Origin: Polytrichum commune
Taxonomy: Eukaryota; Streptophyta; Polytrichopsida; Polytrichales; Polytrichaceae
Direction: 5' to 3'
DNA length: 64,000 nucleotides
NCBI GenBank assembly: GCA_950295325.1
Contig: OX485804.1
Location: forward strand, 62,090,533-62,154,532
Both the position numbers and the translations under genes were made by a program. The first letter of the stretch is position 1. Each line of letters opens with the position of its first letter. Shown piece after piece: positions 37,560-49,673 of the stretch. The notes beneath the pieces are model-generated. The model was not told where the DNA came from. It worked only from the letters and a program-made list of their open reading frames with translations, and ran no database searches.

Positions 37560-38060
37560 ACCACAATAATAAAATGGTAGAACCGTGAGGGTTTGTCCTT
37601 TCTTATGAAAGACTACGAATTGTACTTGTACACTTTGCTCATGCCAATCCATGATTGTTTACTACACCTATAACCAACTATAGTCAATTATATTTTTTTC
37701 AATACATTTTAAGAAACAACTCTAATCAACTAGGTATATAAAAAGTATAGTTAACTACATTTTTTGGCATGTCAAATCGCGAACAATTCTAGTTACAAAA
37801 GGCAACTAGTTAATTAGTAGTTGAATTAGTTGGTTAGTTGTCCAAGGTATGCAAGCTTTCGTCATCCACGTTGAATAAATTGGACCAAAAATAGTAGGAA
37901 GAAGTAATGTCCAAGTGTTAACGCAAAGTGGTTAGGAAATTTGCTCTTGAACCATAGAAGTTGATGCATAGTCTCTGTTTGGTTTCAATTGGGAATCATC
38001 TCATCTAGGTAGCGATTGCGAACAACTCAAATTTTCAGTCAAGTATTAGAATTGGAGTCA
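37560..38060. repeat. Dispersed repeat, inverted copy at 62330-62800
   Basis: Phrases here (ATTTTTGGTC reversed, GACTATGCATCAACTTCTAT reversed, CAAATTTCCTAA-CACTTTGCGTT reversed, TTTGCTCATGCCAATCC) occur in inverted orientation and order at 62330-62800. Part of it (38030-38060, TAGAATTGGAGTCAAGATGC) also recurs at the window's end (63980-64000). Non-coding. From 38060 to 40330 I see no gene. Confidence 0.55.
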
Positions 38061-40333
38061 AGATGCAAGAGGTTAAAATGAAGCTTCTTCTTCTATTTAA
38101 GTGACCACATAAACCCTCCTTATCATGTTCACTATTTAAACTTAAAATGACACCTATATTATGAGCACATCATCTAATCAAGGTCCAATCTCATTGTAAC
38201 ACATGTTTTTTCCATGTCCATTCTCAGCTACAAGCCCTTGCCATATACCATTAAAATGCAAGCGACCACATAAAGCCCACACAAGTTACATGTCGCAACC
38301 TATTACCCTACGAGTAGTGATTTTTTTTGGGCTTAATTTTGCAAAATGTCTATCTCAAAACTATTAATAAAATAACATTTAATTGGGGAAAACAATTTTT
38401 TTGTGCCAATTGTTCTAGTTTTCTAAATAGATGAATTTATCCAAACATGTTAAAGTTATCCTGAAAGTTACAAGGTTGTGAACCTTAGCTTTGACCCTGT
38501 ACTATGGGCTTGAACCACCTTGAACAACATAATGGAAAGTCATGGAGTTCATTCCCAAAGTTAAATGGGTTTATTGTTACTTGTCCACTCCTTGCCAACC
38601 GACCACTATAAATTATTGTAAAATAAGCCAACATGCCATTGTGTTATTATGCCACCACCTTAGCGAATGGTTCCTATGGCATGTTCTTGATGCTTTCACC
38701 CTTTCACATTGTTCCCAATCCGTTCCCACAGTCGTTCCCAACATACTTTAGGACTAATGCATTTTATTTTTTTGAGTTTGCAAGGCTTCTAGGTTGAGCT
38801 CTCTTTCAAGGTTTAGGGTTTAGCATTTTAGTGTGGGAATTCATACACTTCCGTAACCCTTTCAAAATCTAACTACATGGATTATGTACTTTATGCAGAC
38901 TCTTATATGAGTTATGGAATGGACACATATGAATTTTTTTTGTAAGAATTAGAAGAAGGCATCTTGATAATGCACACTATGACGATGGTTGCTTGCAACA
39001 CTCATAACTTGTTCAATCCGGACAAATTGGAGGAAGGTGATCAAACAATTGTCAACCATAGTGTGGTAGTTATGAACGTTCTTAGTTGGATGCGAGATGT
39101 GTTGGCATTGTTTAAAGTTTTGACTAATCATGAGATATACGAAATTGATGAACTTGCTTCCCTTGTGTGTTATAAAATTTATGACAATGTCCGTAGCATG
39201 GTATTGAAAATGTATTTAGTGGCAGACCCATGAGCAACATTTGCTCAACTTCATCATGTATTTGAAGCATGACGCCAACACCAGTGTTTGGTGTCGTTTA
39301 TCTTTATGAAGCACAATCATGTCATTAGCTATGATTATTTTCAATGGAATGTCGCCCAGTCGACATTGTGAGATGATGTGGTTTTCATTGCTTTGTGCAT
39401 TACTTATGCACTTGCTCATAGATATCATGACCTAATGAGGTAAAGTGTAGGTGTTTGTTTGTATTGAATCCTCATTTTCCAAGTTGTATCAAAATAATTG
39501 ACAATACATTTGTCAAAGTTTGAAAGCCATGGAATAATCTCAACCACACAAAGTAGTTTAATGGTTGGATGATGATGTATTGTATGATCAATATGGTTGT
39601 GGTGTCCCACAAAATCCTTTTCATTTACTTGAACTTGAGTTTTCTTGGTTCTTTCCATGATGTTATAATCCTTCACCACCTTGACTTCTATAGGCTTTGG
39701 CGTGCACACTTCATGATGACAAATACTTTCAATATTTGCTTAAAGATCCTAGCTACATAAGCAAAAACATATTCATAATGTGGAGATTTAGCAATGTGGA
39801 AAGGCTGTTGGATATGGATGAGGGAGCACTCACCGCATACAACAAAATGCATGTCGACTATCTGTGAGGGTAGAATGGGACGTTGGTGGGTTAAAACATA
39901 AGTTTTGGAGGCTCATGAAGCAATTAGTGGTTGGTGCATGATGATGCAATCATCCTCAACCTACTCAGATGATAGGCTTCCCATACCCTTAACCACCTAC
40001 GCATCTTCTTGTTCCAACATCAAGTTGTTCAAGATAGCCATGTCCTCTTTGTTGAACTCCGTGTTGAAACATAGTGTAGGACCATTCATCTAGATCTCAA
40101 ATGAAATATTCTCATAAGATAGTTGTGACAATTCCCTATATTCCATCTACAAGAGACATTGATAACAACAACGCGAAAGGAACATACCGTCACCCACAAC
40201 ATCATACATTCACACAATCAAATTCGCCAGTCACCAATGTGCTTCCCATTACAATTTTTGTAGGTCCAATTGGATTGTGCCCACTCCACACGCTCTTAGC
40301 ATGGAGTGAGCTCGTCAGCTAGCTCATCCTTTA

Positions 40334-41247
40334 GAGCATTGCCACCCATGAGAGACTGAACTCAAAACTGGATGTAGAGTAGTTCAGTTCAGTCCGGAAT
40401 TGCCCCACCCATTTGCAAAACGGATGACCTGAACTACTCTACATCCGATTTTCGATTTCAGTCCTGCAAATCTTAGTTGTTTTGCAGGGAGCCTTGCTGC
40501 CATGAACTCAAGCACTGGAAGAATAAGACAAGCGACTGACTTTACCCGGAGGAAAAAACGGGGACACTGGTTTTGCCCTTACAAGCTCGAAAGCTTTGAG
40601 CAGTGTGACGAGACTAGGGGAAACAGACATTGAAGGATCCCTTGCTGCTTTTCCTTCCTCCCTTGCTTCCATCAATCGCCACATACTCACGATTCACACA
40701 CATACTTACAATACAGTATGTAAGAGGAGAGAGAAACGTCAAGCGGAACAGAAAGAGGGATATGTTAGCACTACTTTCTTTGCGTTCTTGTTTAATTACC
40801 GGTCTAAGTTAATCAACTTGCTAATTACCAGGAGTGTATTTGGCTATGGTAACTATGTATGTACAGTACTAACTCGCAAGCTTGAAGCAATGCGACGAGC
40901 ATTACAACAGTGCGCAGACATTGAAGAATCCCCTGCCTCCTTTTCTTCCTTCCTTCCATCAATCGCCACAGACACACATGTGCTTACAGTTGAGTATGTT
41001 TACAGACAAACTTACTCACTCACTCACTCACTTACCCTGCGGCGGACTCAAGCAAGTCACGTCGAGCTCGGCGAATTCCATTTACGTGTTGACTTTTCAC
41101 GTGGTTTCTCAGGGCGCTTGTTGAACTGGAACTCAAAAGCGAGTTTATGGGTGGGGCATATGCCCCTAACCCGCCCTGAACTCCGATGAATCTCTGTTTT
41201 CAGTTTAAGGTTTTGCAGTTCAGATTGACCCATGGGTGGTGATGCCC
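40334..41247. mobile_element. TIR element F, 914 bp, TTA target duplication
   Basis: The left end is GAGCATTGCCACCCATGAGA. The right end in reverse complement is GGGCATCACCACCCATGGGT. TTA flanks both sides (40331-40333 and 41248-41250), pointing to PIF/Harbinger. The interior holds two direct copies of a block (CAGACATTGAAG, TTCCATCAATCGCCACA), near 40625-40690 and 40915-40975, about 290 bp apart. The 197-residue ORF at 40596-41189 has no recognisable domain and crosses both repeat copies, so I do not call it a gene. Confidence 0.7.
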
Positions 41248-41259
41248 TTAGTGTTATGT

Positions 41260-42639
41260 AGAAATCATATGGGACTTCATATTTCCTCATGAAGTAGTTT
41301 TAATATCCTCGTATACAATTGTCAAATGAAGGGCCATAAAGCAACCCCAAATACCAAAATCCTCATAATCAAGCTCTTTCCCATCTAGTTTGCAACAAGG
41401 AGAATCTAAATATTCTCTCTCTCTCTCTCTCTACTATTGTTGTTATTGCCTTTAAACTATATAAATAGTAAAATGTGATACTCTTGACAAGTTGATTAAA
41501 ACCTCCTACAAAGCTTGTAATACTTAGTAGGCTTTACACCAAAGCTAGAGAATTACACTGCACTTAATCATGAGTTAATAAACCATAGTTAAGGGAGTTA
41601 CCACGCTCCACGATTTATGGTTTCAGTGACCTAAACTGGCCACTATACCTTACTAAACCAATACTTATACCCTAGACTCTTCCATGTGAAGACTCTTTTA
41701 CACAGTTGGAGGAGAAAATACTTTGCTTAGATTGTTCAATAAGGCTAAGTAGATGCGCGATAAGTGTGGAAGTGCATGGTGTTTGGTGTGCAAAAGGTTA
41801 TTATTGTTCAAGAAAGTTACACAATATGGCAAAAAAGTAGGTTTGTATACTCATTGTTTTGTATTGAGTATAAATGATTGCAAACATTCAATGGACTCGA
41901 TAGGTGAGGTAAACGTGTGACATGAATTGCAATTGAGCTTAGTTGAATACACCTAACACACGCCTTTCTAACACACAAATGTATGTTTGGGTTGGCATGG
42001 ATGCAGGTGAGGCTAGCTCTTCACATTTTCAACACCAACAATAGTGCATTACTCATGTTTGAATGCTCTTTCAATCTTGAAATATTACACTTGTGAAAGT
42101 TATTATGTTACTTTGAATTAGTATCTTGATGTATACACAAATTCCAAATAGTAGTTGAGACATTGAGAATACATACAAATGAGGTATGTAAGTCTACATA
42201 TCACATCTTTGCTTTAGTACTTGGTTGTAGCAATAATCATTGGGCACAATGCAGTCATATATTAGATTTTATTTTGAACTCAGTTGCCATATGTGATGGA
42301 TATTTATTACCATGACATATATCATAACATTTTAGTACTTTATGCCTTTATGACAAACCATGCTATTAAACTTTGATTTGAAATCAAAGAGACATAGTGG
42401 AGTATCTAACTACTTTGATAAGCATACATATTCCATTTTGAAAGTTCAATCAACTTATTATGATGTAAAAGATAGCGCTAAATCCAAAGTTACAATATTG
42501 GATGCTATGTTCAGGGAGGCAATAAACTTGTGATGAAAGAAAATCTCACCCACCCTTGCTTCATTTTGATGAAGAATAGAAAGGAAAAGGCCTCTGAAAA
42601 GAGGAAGATCAAGCTTTGAGAAAAACTTTGAAATATGAC

Positions 42640-42715
<76 letters not shown>

Positions 42716-45230
42716 CCTTCACCTCCCACATTTGTGCAGTTTCTATTCTAATGGTCCAATAAAAGTCATCATATGTCAACAACACTCGCAGGGTGTTATC
42801 CACGAGTATCTAATAAATTGGATATTTCCCCAAAACGAATAACACTCAAGTTGAGTAATTGATCAAACCCCATAGATTGTCAGAATTGTGGGAAATTGGG
42901 AATTAATAGTGAAACCTCTCGTTGTTTGTATATGCGTGAAATAAATGAGGGTGATGGCCATGGTCAATGCAATAGCATCGTTTGTTGGAGTCGAAGAGAG
43001 GACCAAATTGTGTTGCTAGAGTTATCCCACAACGAAGGCGGAACATGTGCAGAGCAATTATAAAGAGAGAGTTGTGAAGGACCATAAGCAAGTAACACTT
43101 CATAGAGGCTTGACCATGACAAATTGTCACTTGGCCATTGTCTATTGACCTTATACATGGCCACGTACATACAAACTTAGGTGACTAGATTTCATAGATT
43201 TAGCTTCTTATTTTGAAGACTTATTTGTCTAAATTGGCCATCGCCTTTTGCATTATTTTAAAATTAAATTATTATAATCATTAGTCTTTTTGCAAACAAA
43301 AAGTCATATTAGCCTATGAATATAATATGAACTCCATGGAATTAACCTAGCTAAAAGTTCATTATAAAAGGAGCATAAACCATCACTATGTGAATTATTG
43401 GTGAGCATCAATGAAGTAAATAATTACATGCAATGCATTCAAATCACACTAAAGGATTCACAAACCATGGTATAGGCATGTACACTAATTTGTTATGGCA
43501 TATGATTCCGGAAACTTACAGGGCGTTGTCCTTCAGTCGATCCAAGTAAGGACAATGGTCCCACTACCTCATTAAAATAAGATAAATTAACAAACGTCGT
43601 AACCCGTAGAGTTGGCACTATGATTTTTCATGACCCACTAAATTATCAATTAATTAAGGATAGACTATTGTTTAAGTTGGGGCGCCCTTGGCCCTGATTA
43701 AATGTGCTTGGGGGCATTCATGGTTGAGGTACTACTTTTGGGACAAAGGACTTAAGGACTTTGTTGCATTGATCTTGATTTTTATCATGATTTACTATTA
43801 TTTTATCAATAAATTTTACATAAATAAGTAGATAATTCATAAGCTTTATCAAGAAAGATTTTATTATTATTTAATAATCACCCTAAACCCTAGGCCACAT
43901 CAGTGGCATTTTTTTGCTATTTAGGTGTGCATTGGCGGTCAATTATTTCTTGTTATGTATCTTGGTACCTTGGTAAAAGTGTCATGTGTCCGTTCATATA
44001 ATTTTTTTGTCCAATTCTAATACTAGACGTTCCTTTTACGTGTGGCCGTGAGTATATGTATATTTGGACATGTTTGGTGTCACATGTAAAGTTGGGCAAT
44101 TGTTATTCAATACATATTTGGTTCTATTGGTACACACTTGAACGATGAGTGTGAGGAAAATTTTTGGGATCGTTTCGATTGATTATTGTTGTCCTTTTCA
44201 TTCCTTGATCCTAAGGTGAACAATTAAGACAACACTCCTGAATGTCCTTTAAGGAATCAAAAGGATATCTTAGATGACCCTATTCCTTCTAAATTAACTT
44301 TGTCAGTGTACTCGATATGGAGTATGAAATGTAGGTATGATCCAAAATATGCTTCACAATACAAATCTAAGCATACCAAGCATGTGAAGTTATCCAAAAA
44401 AGTCCGTTTTCCGTTAGACGGCCAAAAGTAGTACCCCAACCGTGAATGGCCCCGCTTATTGGTTACTAAAAAAAAACTATTGATGAGCCGTGACTCCCTC
44501 ATCAAAAAAACCCATGGTATAGTGAGTTGTGACTATTGGACTAAGATTGGCTAGAAGGGAGAGACTGCACATTTGCATGTATGACACTAAGTGACTCTAA
44601 TAATCCCTTCCTTGATCTCTTAATTCCCTAAATATCACATCAAACAAAGTCTTACCTAAGTTTGGTACCCCAATTTCTTTCTAAAGTTATTATGACCTAT
44701 CAATCAACCTAGTAGTGACACTTAGAGTTCAATCTGACTCTTATTTAGTCTTCCATGTGTGGTTTTGTTAATCGGGACCCAACCCAAAAAGTTATCTACA
44801 AACCCCAACTTTGTTTTTAGGCCTCTCACACACTCATCCCATGGTGGTAAAAAGAATACATGTGCCTCAACTCAGGAATATACTATATGTGTGACTTGAA
44901 ATCTGTTAACTTTAAGGTTAACTTTATATTTTTAATAAAATTCAGGATGAATGTCACATTACATCCAAGTAATCTCATATTTACGAATGTTCCCATGATG
45001 TTGATCGCCACTCAAGCTATTACAACAAATGGAATAGAGTATAATCACCTATTCTCAATCAAGACCCCATTGGGAATTTACGGGGTGCCATAATGTCAAT
45101 CATGTTGGGATTGATCTTGATAATTTATTTTCGTGGGTAGTTAAAATAAGGTTTCACATTTTACAATTTCCAAGGGTTAATTTCCATGTAGGCTGCTCGC
45201 CCACCAAATTCTAGTGAAAATGTAAATGCC
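41260..45230. other. Intergenic region without recognisable genes
   Basis: AT-rich sequence with short chance ORFs only. A long (TC)n tract lies at 42642-42712 and a short one at 41416-41434. I see no RNA gene, domain or complete mobile element. Confidence 0.5.
42642..42712. repeat. (TC)n microsatellite, about 70 bp
   Basis: An uninterrupted alternating CT tract, the longest microsatellite in the window. Non-coding; no neighbouring gene. Confidence 0.95.
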
Positions 45231-45243
45231 ACTAGGTGGAATC

Positions 45244-45980
45244 TAGAGTAGAGGCGCCCATAATCAATCACTTAAGGGATTTTGCACCAAATCTAGAGAA
45301 GTATAAGGATGTGCAAAATTTCCCCGTGTAGGAAGATAGAAATCAGGAGGATTGCAAATTTTGATAATTTAATTTCTTAAATTGAAATTACTGTGAATTT
45401 TTTGAAGCTAAATGTTGGCCCGAACATATTACCAATGTCTAGAATCTACCATAACTGCTCATCCCTCCTCACTTTAGCACTCAAAACCAAGACATAACTC
45501 ATGGCACTATTGGTTCCGATTTGATTGAAATTTAGTCCCAACCTTATGAAAAATCAATCCCAACTTGATTGGAATTTTGTCCCAACTTGATCAAAATTCC
45601 GGTACCCTATAGATTGTTGATGGGGTCCTGATCGAGAATAGGCGCCTCTACTAAAACCCTAATTCTCCAACTTCGGTTATGGTATCACTAGGGAATTGAT
45701 AATGCCATGACACACATCTCTGATTTTGAGTGCTAAAATGAGGAGAAAGTTGTCTCAAAATGAGTGATTATGACAAACAACATACATTGGTAATGTGTTC
45801 GGATCAACTTTGGACTTCCAAAATTCACACTAATTTCAATTTAAAGAATAAAAAATATCAAAAAAATTACAATTCGCCGGATTTCTATCTTCCTATATAG
45901 AATTTTTTTGCAGCGCCTTATACTTCTCCAAATTTGGCGTAGAATCTCTTAAGTGATTGGTTATGGGCGCCTCTACTCTA
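45244..45980. mobile_element. Foldback element with about 280 bp inverted arms
   Basis: The left arm (45244 to about 45520) starts TAGAGTAGAGGCGCCCATAA. The right arm (about 45690-45980) is its reverse complement with moderate divergence over almost its whole length. The loop of about 170 bp contains repeated CCCAACTTGAT phrases. There is no coding sequence. A clear target duplication was not found. Confidence 0.75.
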
Positions 45981-46483
45981 AATATATACGGTTGGGGGTG
46001 GGGAGTCAGATAAGGTGCAACATAAACCAATAAAAGTTAGTCTCAACGTGTCGACATGTGATTGATTGAGCATTATTGAAAGTTGACGTGACAATTGCAT
46101 GTAGGTGGAAACGTGTCCAAATAGACCTGAACGAACGGTATGGTCACAAGCTTTTGCCTGTTAGGCGTGAGGTGTATCACCTTTTTTGGAGAAGACGAAT
46201 GTTGATCTATCATCCATCCAGTCGCGCGTATGCATTCATCCATTCAGGGGCTCGTCGCATGTCTCCCTCCCCTCCTCGTCGTCTACGTCGTCTTCGTCGC
46301 AGACTCAAGCTTGTCTTCGACACTGCGAAGCATAAAGGGAATTGCAAAGTTCGTCGCCACGAGAGGGATTTCCACGGAATTCTTCAAGTACACATTATTT
46401 TAATCGCTGGATTTTTGACTGAATTTTATTGAATTGCGTTGCGTCACGGTTGCGTTGCATTGCGGTAGAGAAAGGGTGTGGTG

Positions 46484-49400
46484 ATGGGACCTGCAGAGGT
46501 CTGGGCGAGCGTGGGGCCAGGTCTCGCGGGGGCGGTGTTCGGAGGCGGGTGGTGGTTCTGGGTGGACGCTGCGGTGTGCAGCTCTATGACGGTGCCTTTC
46601 CTGCACTACCTTCCAGGTCACACAATTTTCTCCCTTCCATCACCACCCCTCCAACTTCGATTTCTGGTTCCTATCTAATAGGACGATTGCATTGTTTGGA
46701 AGTTATAGAATCATGGCAATCGGTTGAAGGTAACAACGTTGGAGAGGCGTTCAATTATTATTAAAGAGTTTCATAGGTATAATTGTATCACTAAGTTTAA
46801 TGCACCCTAAGTACGTCCTTGGGGAAGGAGGGATTGTCTGATTGTTTCAATGTGTGAATTGCACAATTAAGTGTTAATTTTAAGGTTCAGCTAATTTGTA
46901 ATATTCCACCATTCCTCTATTCCATCAAAACCCCCTCCAAAATAGATTTTTAGTTCCTACTCCAAGAGGACAATTGCATTGTTTTCAGGAATTCGATCAC
47001 AGCAGTACCGACATTGGAGAGGTGTTGAAATATTATTAGAGATTTTCAAAGGGATTAATTTCTCACCATGGCTATTGCACCCTGATTATGTTTCTGGGGA
47101 AGGAGGGATTGTCTGATTTTTCAATGTGTGACTTGCTAAATAAATTCTTAATTCTAGGGTTTAGCTGATTTGTAATATTCTACCGTTCCTCCCTTCCTTT
47201 AAAACCCCTTCCAAACTGGATATCTGGTTCCTATCGAAGAGGCAATTGCACTATTTGGATATTTTTAGGAACTTAACAGCAACCGGTTTAAGGTACCAAC
47301 ATTGGAGAGGTGTTGATATATTAATAGATATATTCATAGGGATGATTGTATCACAATGGGTAATGCACTCTAATTATGGTGGCCATGCATATGTCTTACT
47401 GAATGTTTCTGGGGAAGGAGGGATGACTAGATGTAGTTCCGTTAAAAAATATTTATTAAACTTTAGGGTTTAGCTGATTTGTAATATTCTACCACTCCAC
47501 TTCACAAAACCCTTCCAAAGTGGACTTTTGGTTCCTCTCAAACACGCATTTGCATTATTTTGGATTTTTTGGAAATTGATAGCAACCGGTCAAACGTACC
47601 AACATCGAGATGTGTTGAAAGATTATTAGAGTGTTCCAGAGGGATCGTTGTGTCACCATGGGCAATGCACCTTAAATACGGTGGGCTACCTATATGTCTT
47701 AATGTTTTTGGGGAAGGAGGGATTGTCGGATTTTTTCAATGTGTGAATTGCACACTTGAAGACTTCGAATTCTGTCACCTAATATGATTATATTCTTGGG
47801 ACCTCTATCATTGCATGGAAGATGCAGGCTTTATATCGGGGTCAGGTAAGAGATTACTAGATGCTAGGTCCTTTGAACAGGTTTTCTTAATTTTAGGCTT
47901 TATGTGATCTGTAATAGTCTGCCAAGCTTGTGGAGCTTCAATAATCCTCCTGTACTTCAGAAGCAGGGTGCCGATCTTAATTTTCAGACTTTCGGATGAA
48001 GAAAGTCTAGAAGATTTGGTTTCGGAGGATATCTTGACTATACTTATTTGTTCCAAATTTTTTAATAGTTATGGAATGAAATGTCAAGGTTTCTTGCTAT
48101 TGTGATGTGTGAGTCATATATTGACAACTGATGCAGGAAACTTAGGGAAAAAATAATATTTTGCAAGTTGAAGAGGAAAGGTTTTATGGCATCCTGATCT
48201 TGCTTTGCATGTTGGAGCCAGCATTGACAAAGGCATGAGGCTGTGCAGGTATAGGTGCAACACTTGCAGCTTTGATGTTCAATTTTGTGAGAAGAGATGA
48301 CATTAACGATTATTCAAACTTCGATGATGACGGCTGCCGGTAAATACCTGATAGAGATGGGAAAGCACTTCATGGTTTTTTCCCCTTTTTTTTCTTTTTA
48401 ATTTTTTTAAAATTTTTGGTGAGTTCCCATAACTGACCTAGAATGACAAGGCTGCAACTCTACCAAGTGCTCTACTTTGTAAGATAGTGTTCTTATAATG
48501 TGAGATAGTCTGAGGCCTAGACTCTTATAGAGTGCACTTACATTGTTGTTGTGACCTCTTTGTATCTAGACTCTCAAAAACAGGTCTGTTTATCATTGAA
48601 AGTATTATACATTGTGCTTGTTAAGCCCCTAGCATTAACTTCTCAGAGGTGAATGTGGGTTTCAGATCAAGGACTTGGCTATTCATTGCATATGTGATCG
48701 CCTTTGTGTCACTCTCGGGTTCTGTAGGTCTGCTTGTCCAAGACGCATTGCAACCTGCCACTCCATCTACTTGGACTGGCGTTGCTGGGGTGTTGCAATG
48801 CTGCTTTGTGCTCGCCAGGTACTCATCTTCTCCTCTTTCCATTTGACCTGAAAAAGCTCAAATTTCCTGCCATCAGAGTTATCCTTCAACTCAACAGGAC
48901 TTTTAGTCGGGAGTCCGTTGTTTTAGATAGAGCAACCTTCCATGTTTGGCAAGTTTTTGGTTCATGCTTGGAGGTGGTCATGTAGACCAATGAAATAATT
49001 GTAGTTCGTATGCATCATTGCATGGGCTTCCGCCACCATTGTTTGGCCACTGTCACCACTAATCTCAAAGTGAACAATATCGCTAAAAATCTCAACATGG
49101 CTTGTCATGCCTTGATGCTGCCACTGCTTGATATGGACAGTGTTTTAGATGTTTTGGGGGATTATGTATGTGTTTCGTAATTTAAGCCCATGTTCAATTG
49201 TAAATTGTGGTGTCTTGCACGCTACAGTAATTTATTTGTTGTGCAAATTAATGTGGGTATTCTACTATCTACTATATAGTGGACCACATTAAATCAAGAT
49301 AACTAAACTAGTGACAAAGCTCTGAAATAATGAAGCCAACACTACATAAAAGAAAGAGTGTAGTTCGGGCGCCTGTGCTGTCCCGTCCCTTTGCACCCAT

Positions 49401-49673
49401 GCATATGAATTAACGTCCATGGTCATCTCTGCATCAGCCATTCAACATGTCATTGTGGACTGCCAACCATTTTGGAAGTTTGGAATGGTGGATGCACCCA
49501 TGCGCCCCCGCCGTTCACCCTTTCCAAAATGTAAAATAGATTCTGAGCAATGTAAGCATTTTTTTCCACTCAAACAGTATCAATAAACAATTTTTCACTC
49601 ATATGTTGATGGTGTGTTCATGGTTGGCAGTGGTATGATGTATTGGACTTCAAGAAATTTGTCAGAGTATTGA
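46484..49673 (+). CDS. TMEM50 homologue (small four-span membrane protein)
   Basis: Four coding exons: 46484-46616, 48249-48339, 48666-48818 and 49631-49673, all with GT-AG borders and matching phases, giving 139 residues, close to the size of plant TMEM50 proteins. Exon 1 encodes EVWASVGPGLAGAVFGGGWW, then FWVDAAVCSS and HYLPG. Exon 2 gives IGATLAALMFNFVRRDDIND. Exon 3 gives RTWLFIAYVIAFVSLSGSVG, LLVQDAL and STWTGVAGVLQCCFVLA. Exon 4 gives SGMMYWTSRNLSEY and the stop. Four hydrophobic segments are evident. The family is conserved across eukaryotes and sits in endomembranes; its function is poorly known. The start is the ATG after two in-frame GTG codons. Intron 1 holds a tandem array and intron 2 a tRNA-like sequence. 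Confidence 0.92.
46617..47790. repeat. Tandem array in intron 1 of the TMEM50-like gene (4 units, 275-303 bp)
   Basis: Landmarks TTCTGGTTCCTAT/TTTAGTTCCTAC, ACCAACATTGGAGAGGTGTTG and GGGGAAGGAGGGATTGTCTG recur in order. The GGTTCC mark is at about 46662, 46947, 47225 and 47528. The first copy begins at the exon 1 donor. A partial trailing unit (TTTAGGCTTTATGTGATCTG) is near 47893. No continuous reading frame. Confidence 0.8.
48378..48478 (-). repeat. Possible tRNA-derived SINE in TMEM50 intron 2
   Basis: On the minus strand, 48478-48418 reads GTAGAGCACTTGGTAGAGTT, then GCAGCCTTGTCATTCTAGG and a degenerate GGAACTC, resembling a tRNA D-arm, an anticodon arm with GTC and a T-arm. It is followed on the same strand by an A/T-rich stretch ending in A's (48417-48378), as in SINE tails. 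The acceptor stem is not preserved, so it is not a functional tRNA. Low confidence. Confidence 0.3.

Noticed and set aside
40596-41189. 197-residue plus-strand ORF
   Set aside because: It lies wholly inside a TIR element, crosses a duplicated block, is rich in Ser/Thr/Leu from (CTCA)n and CCTT tracts, and shows no domain.
46076-46432. 118-residue ORF just upstream of the TMEM50-like gene
   Set aside because: No recognisable domain; the Arg-rich part comes from CGTCGTCTTCG repeats in what is probably the gene's leader.
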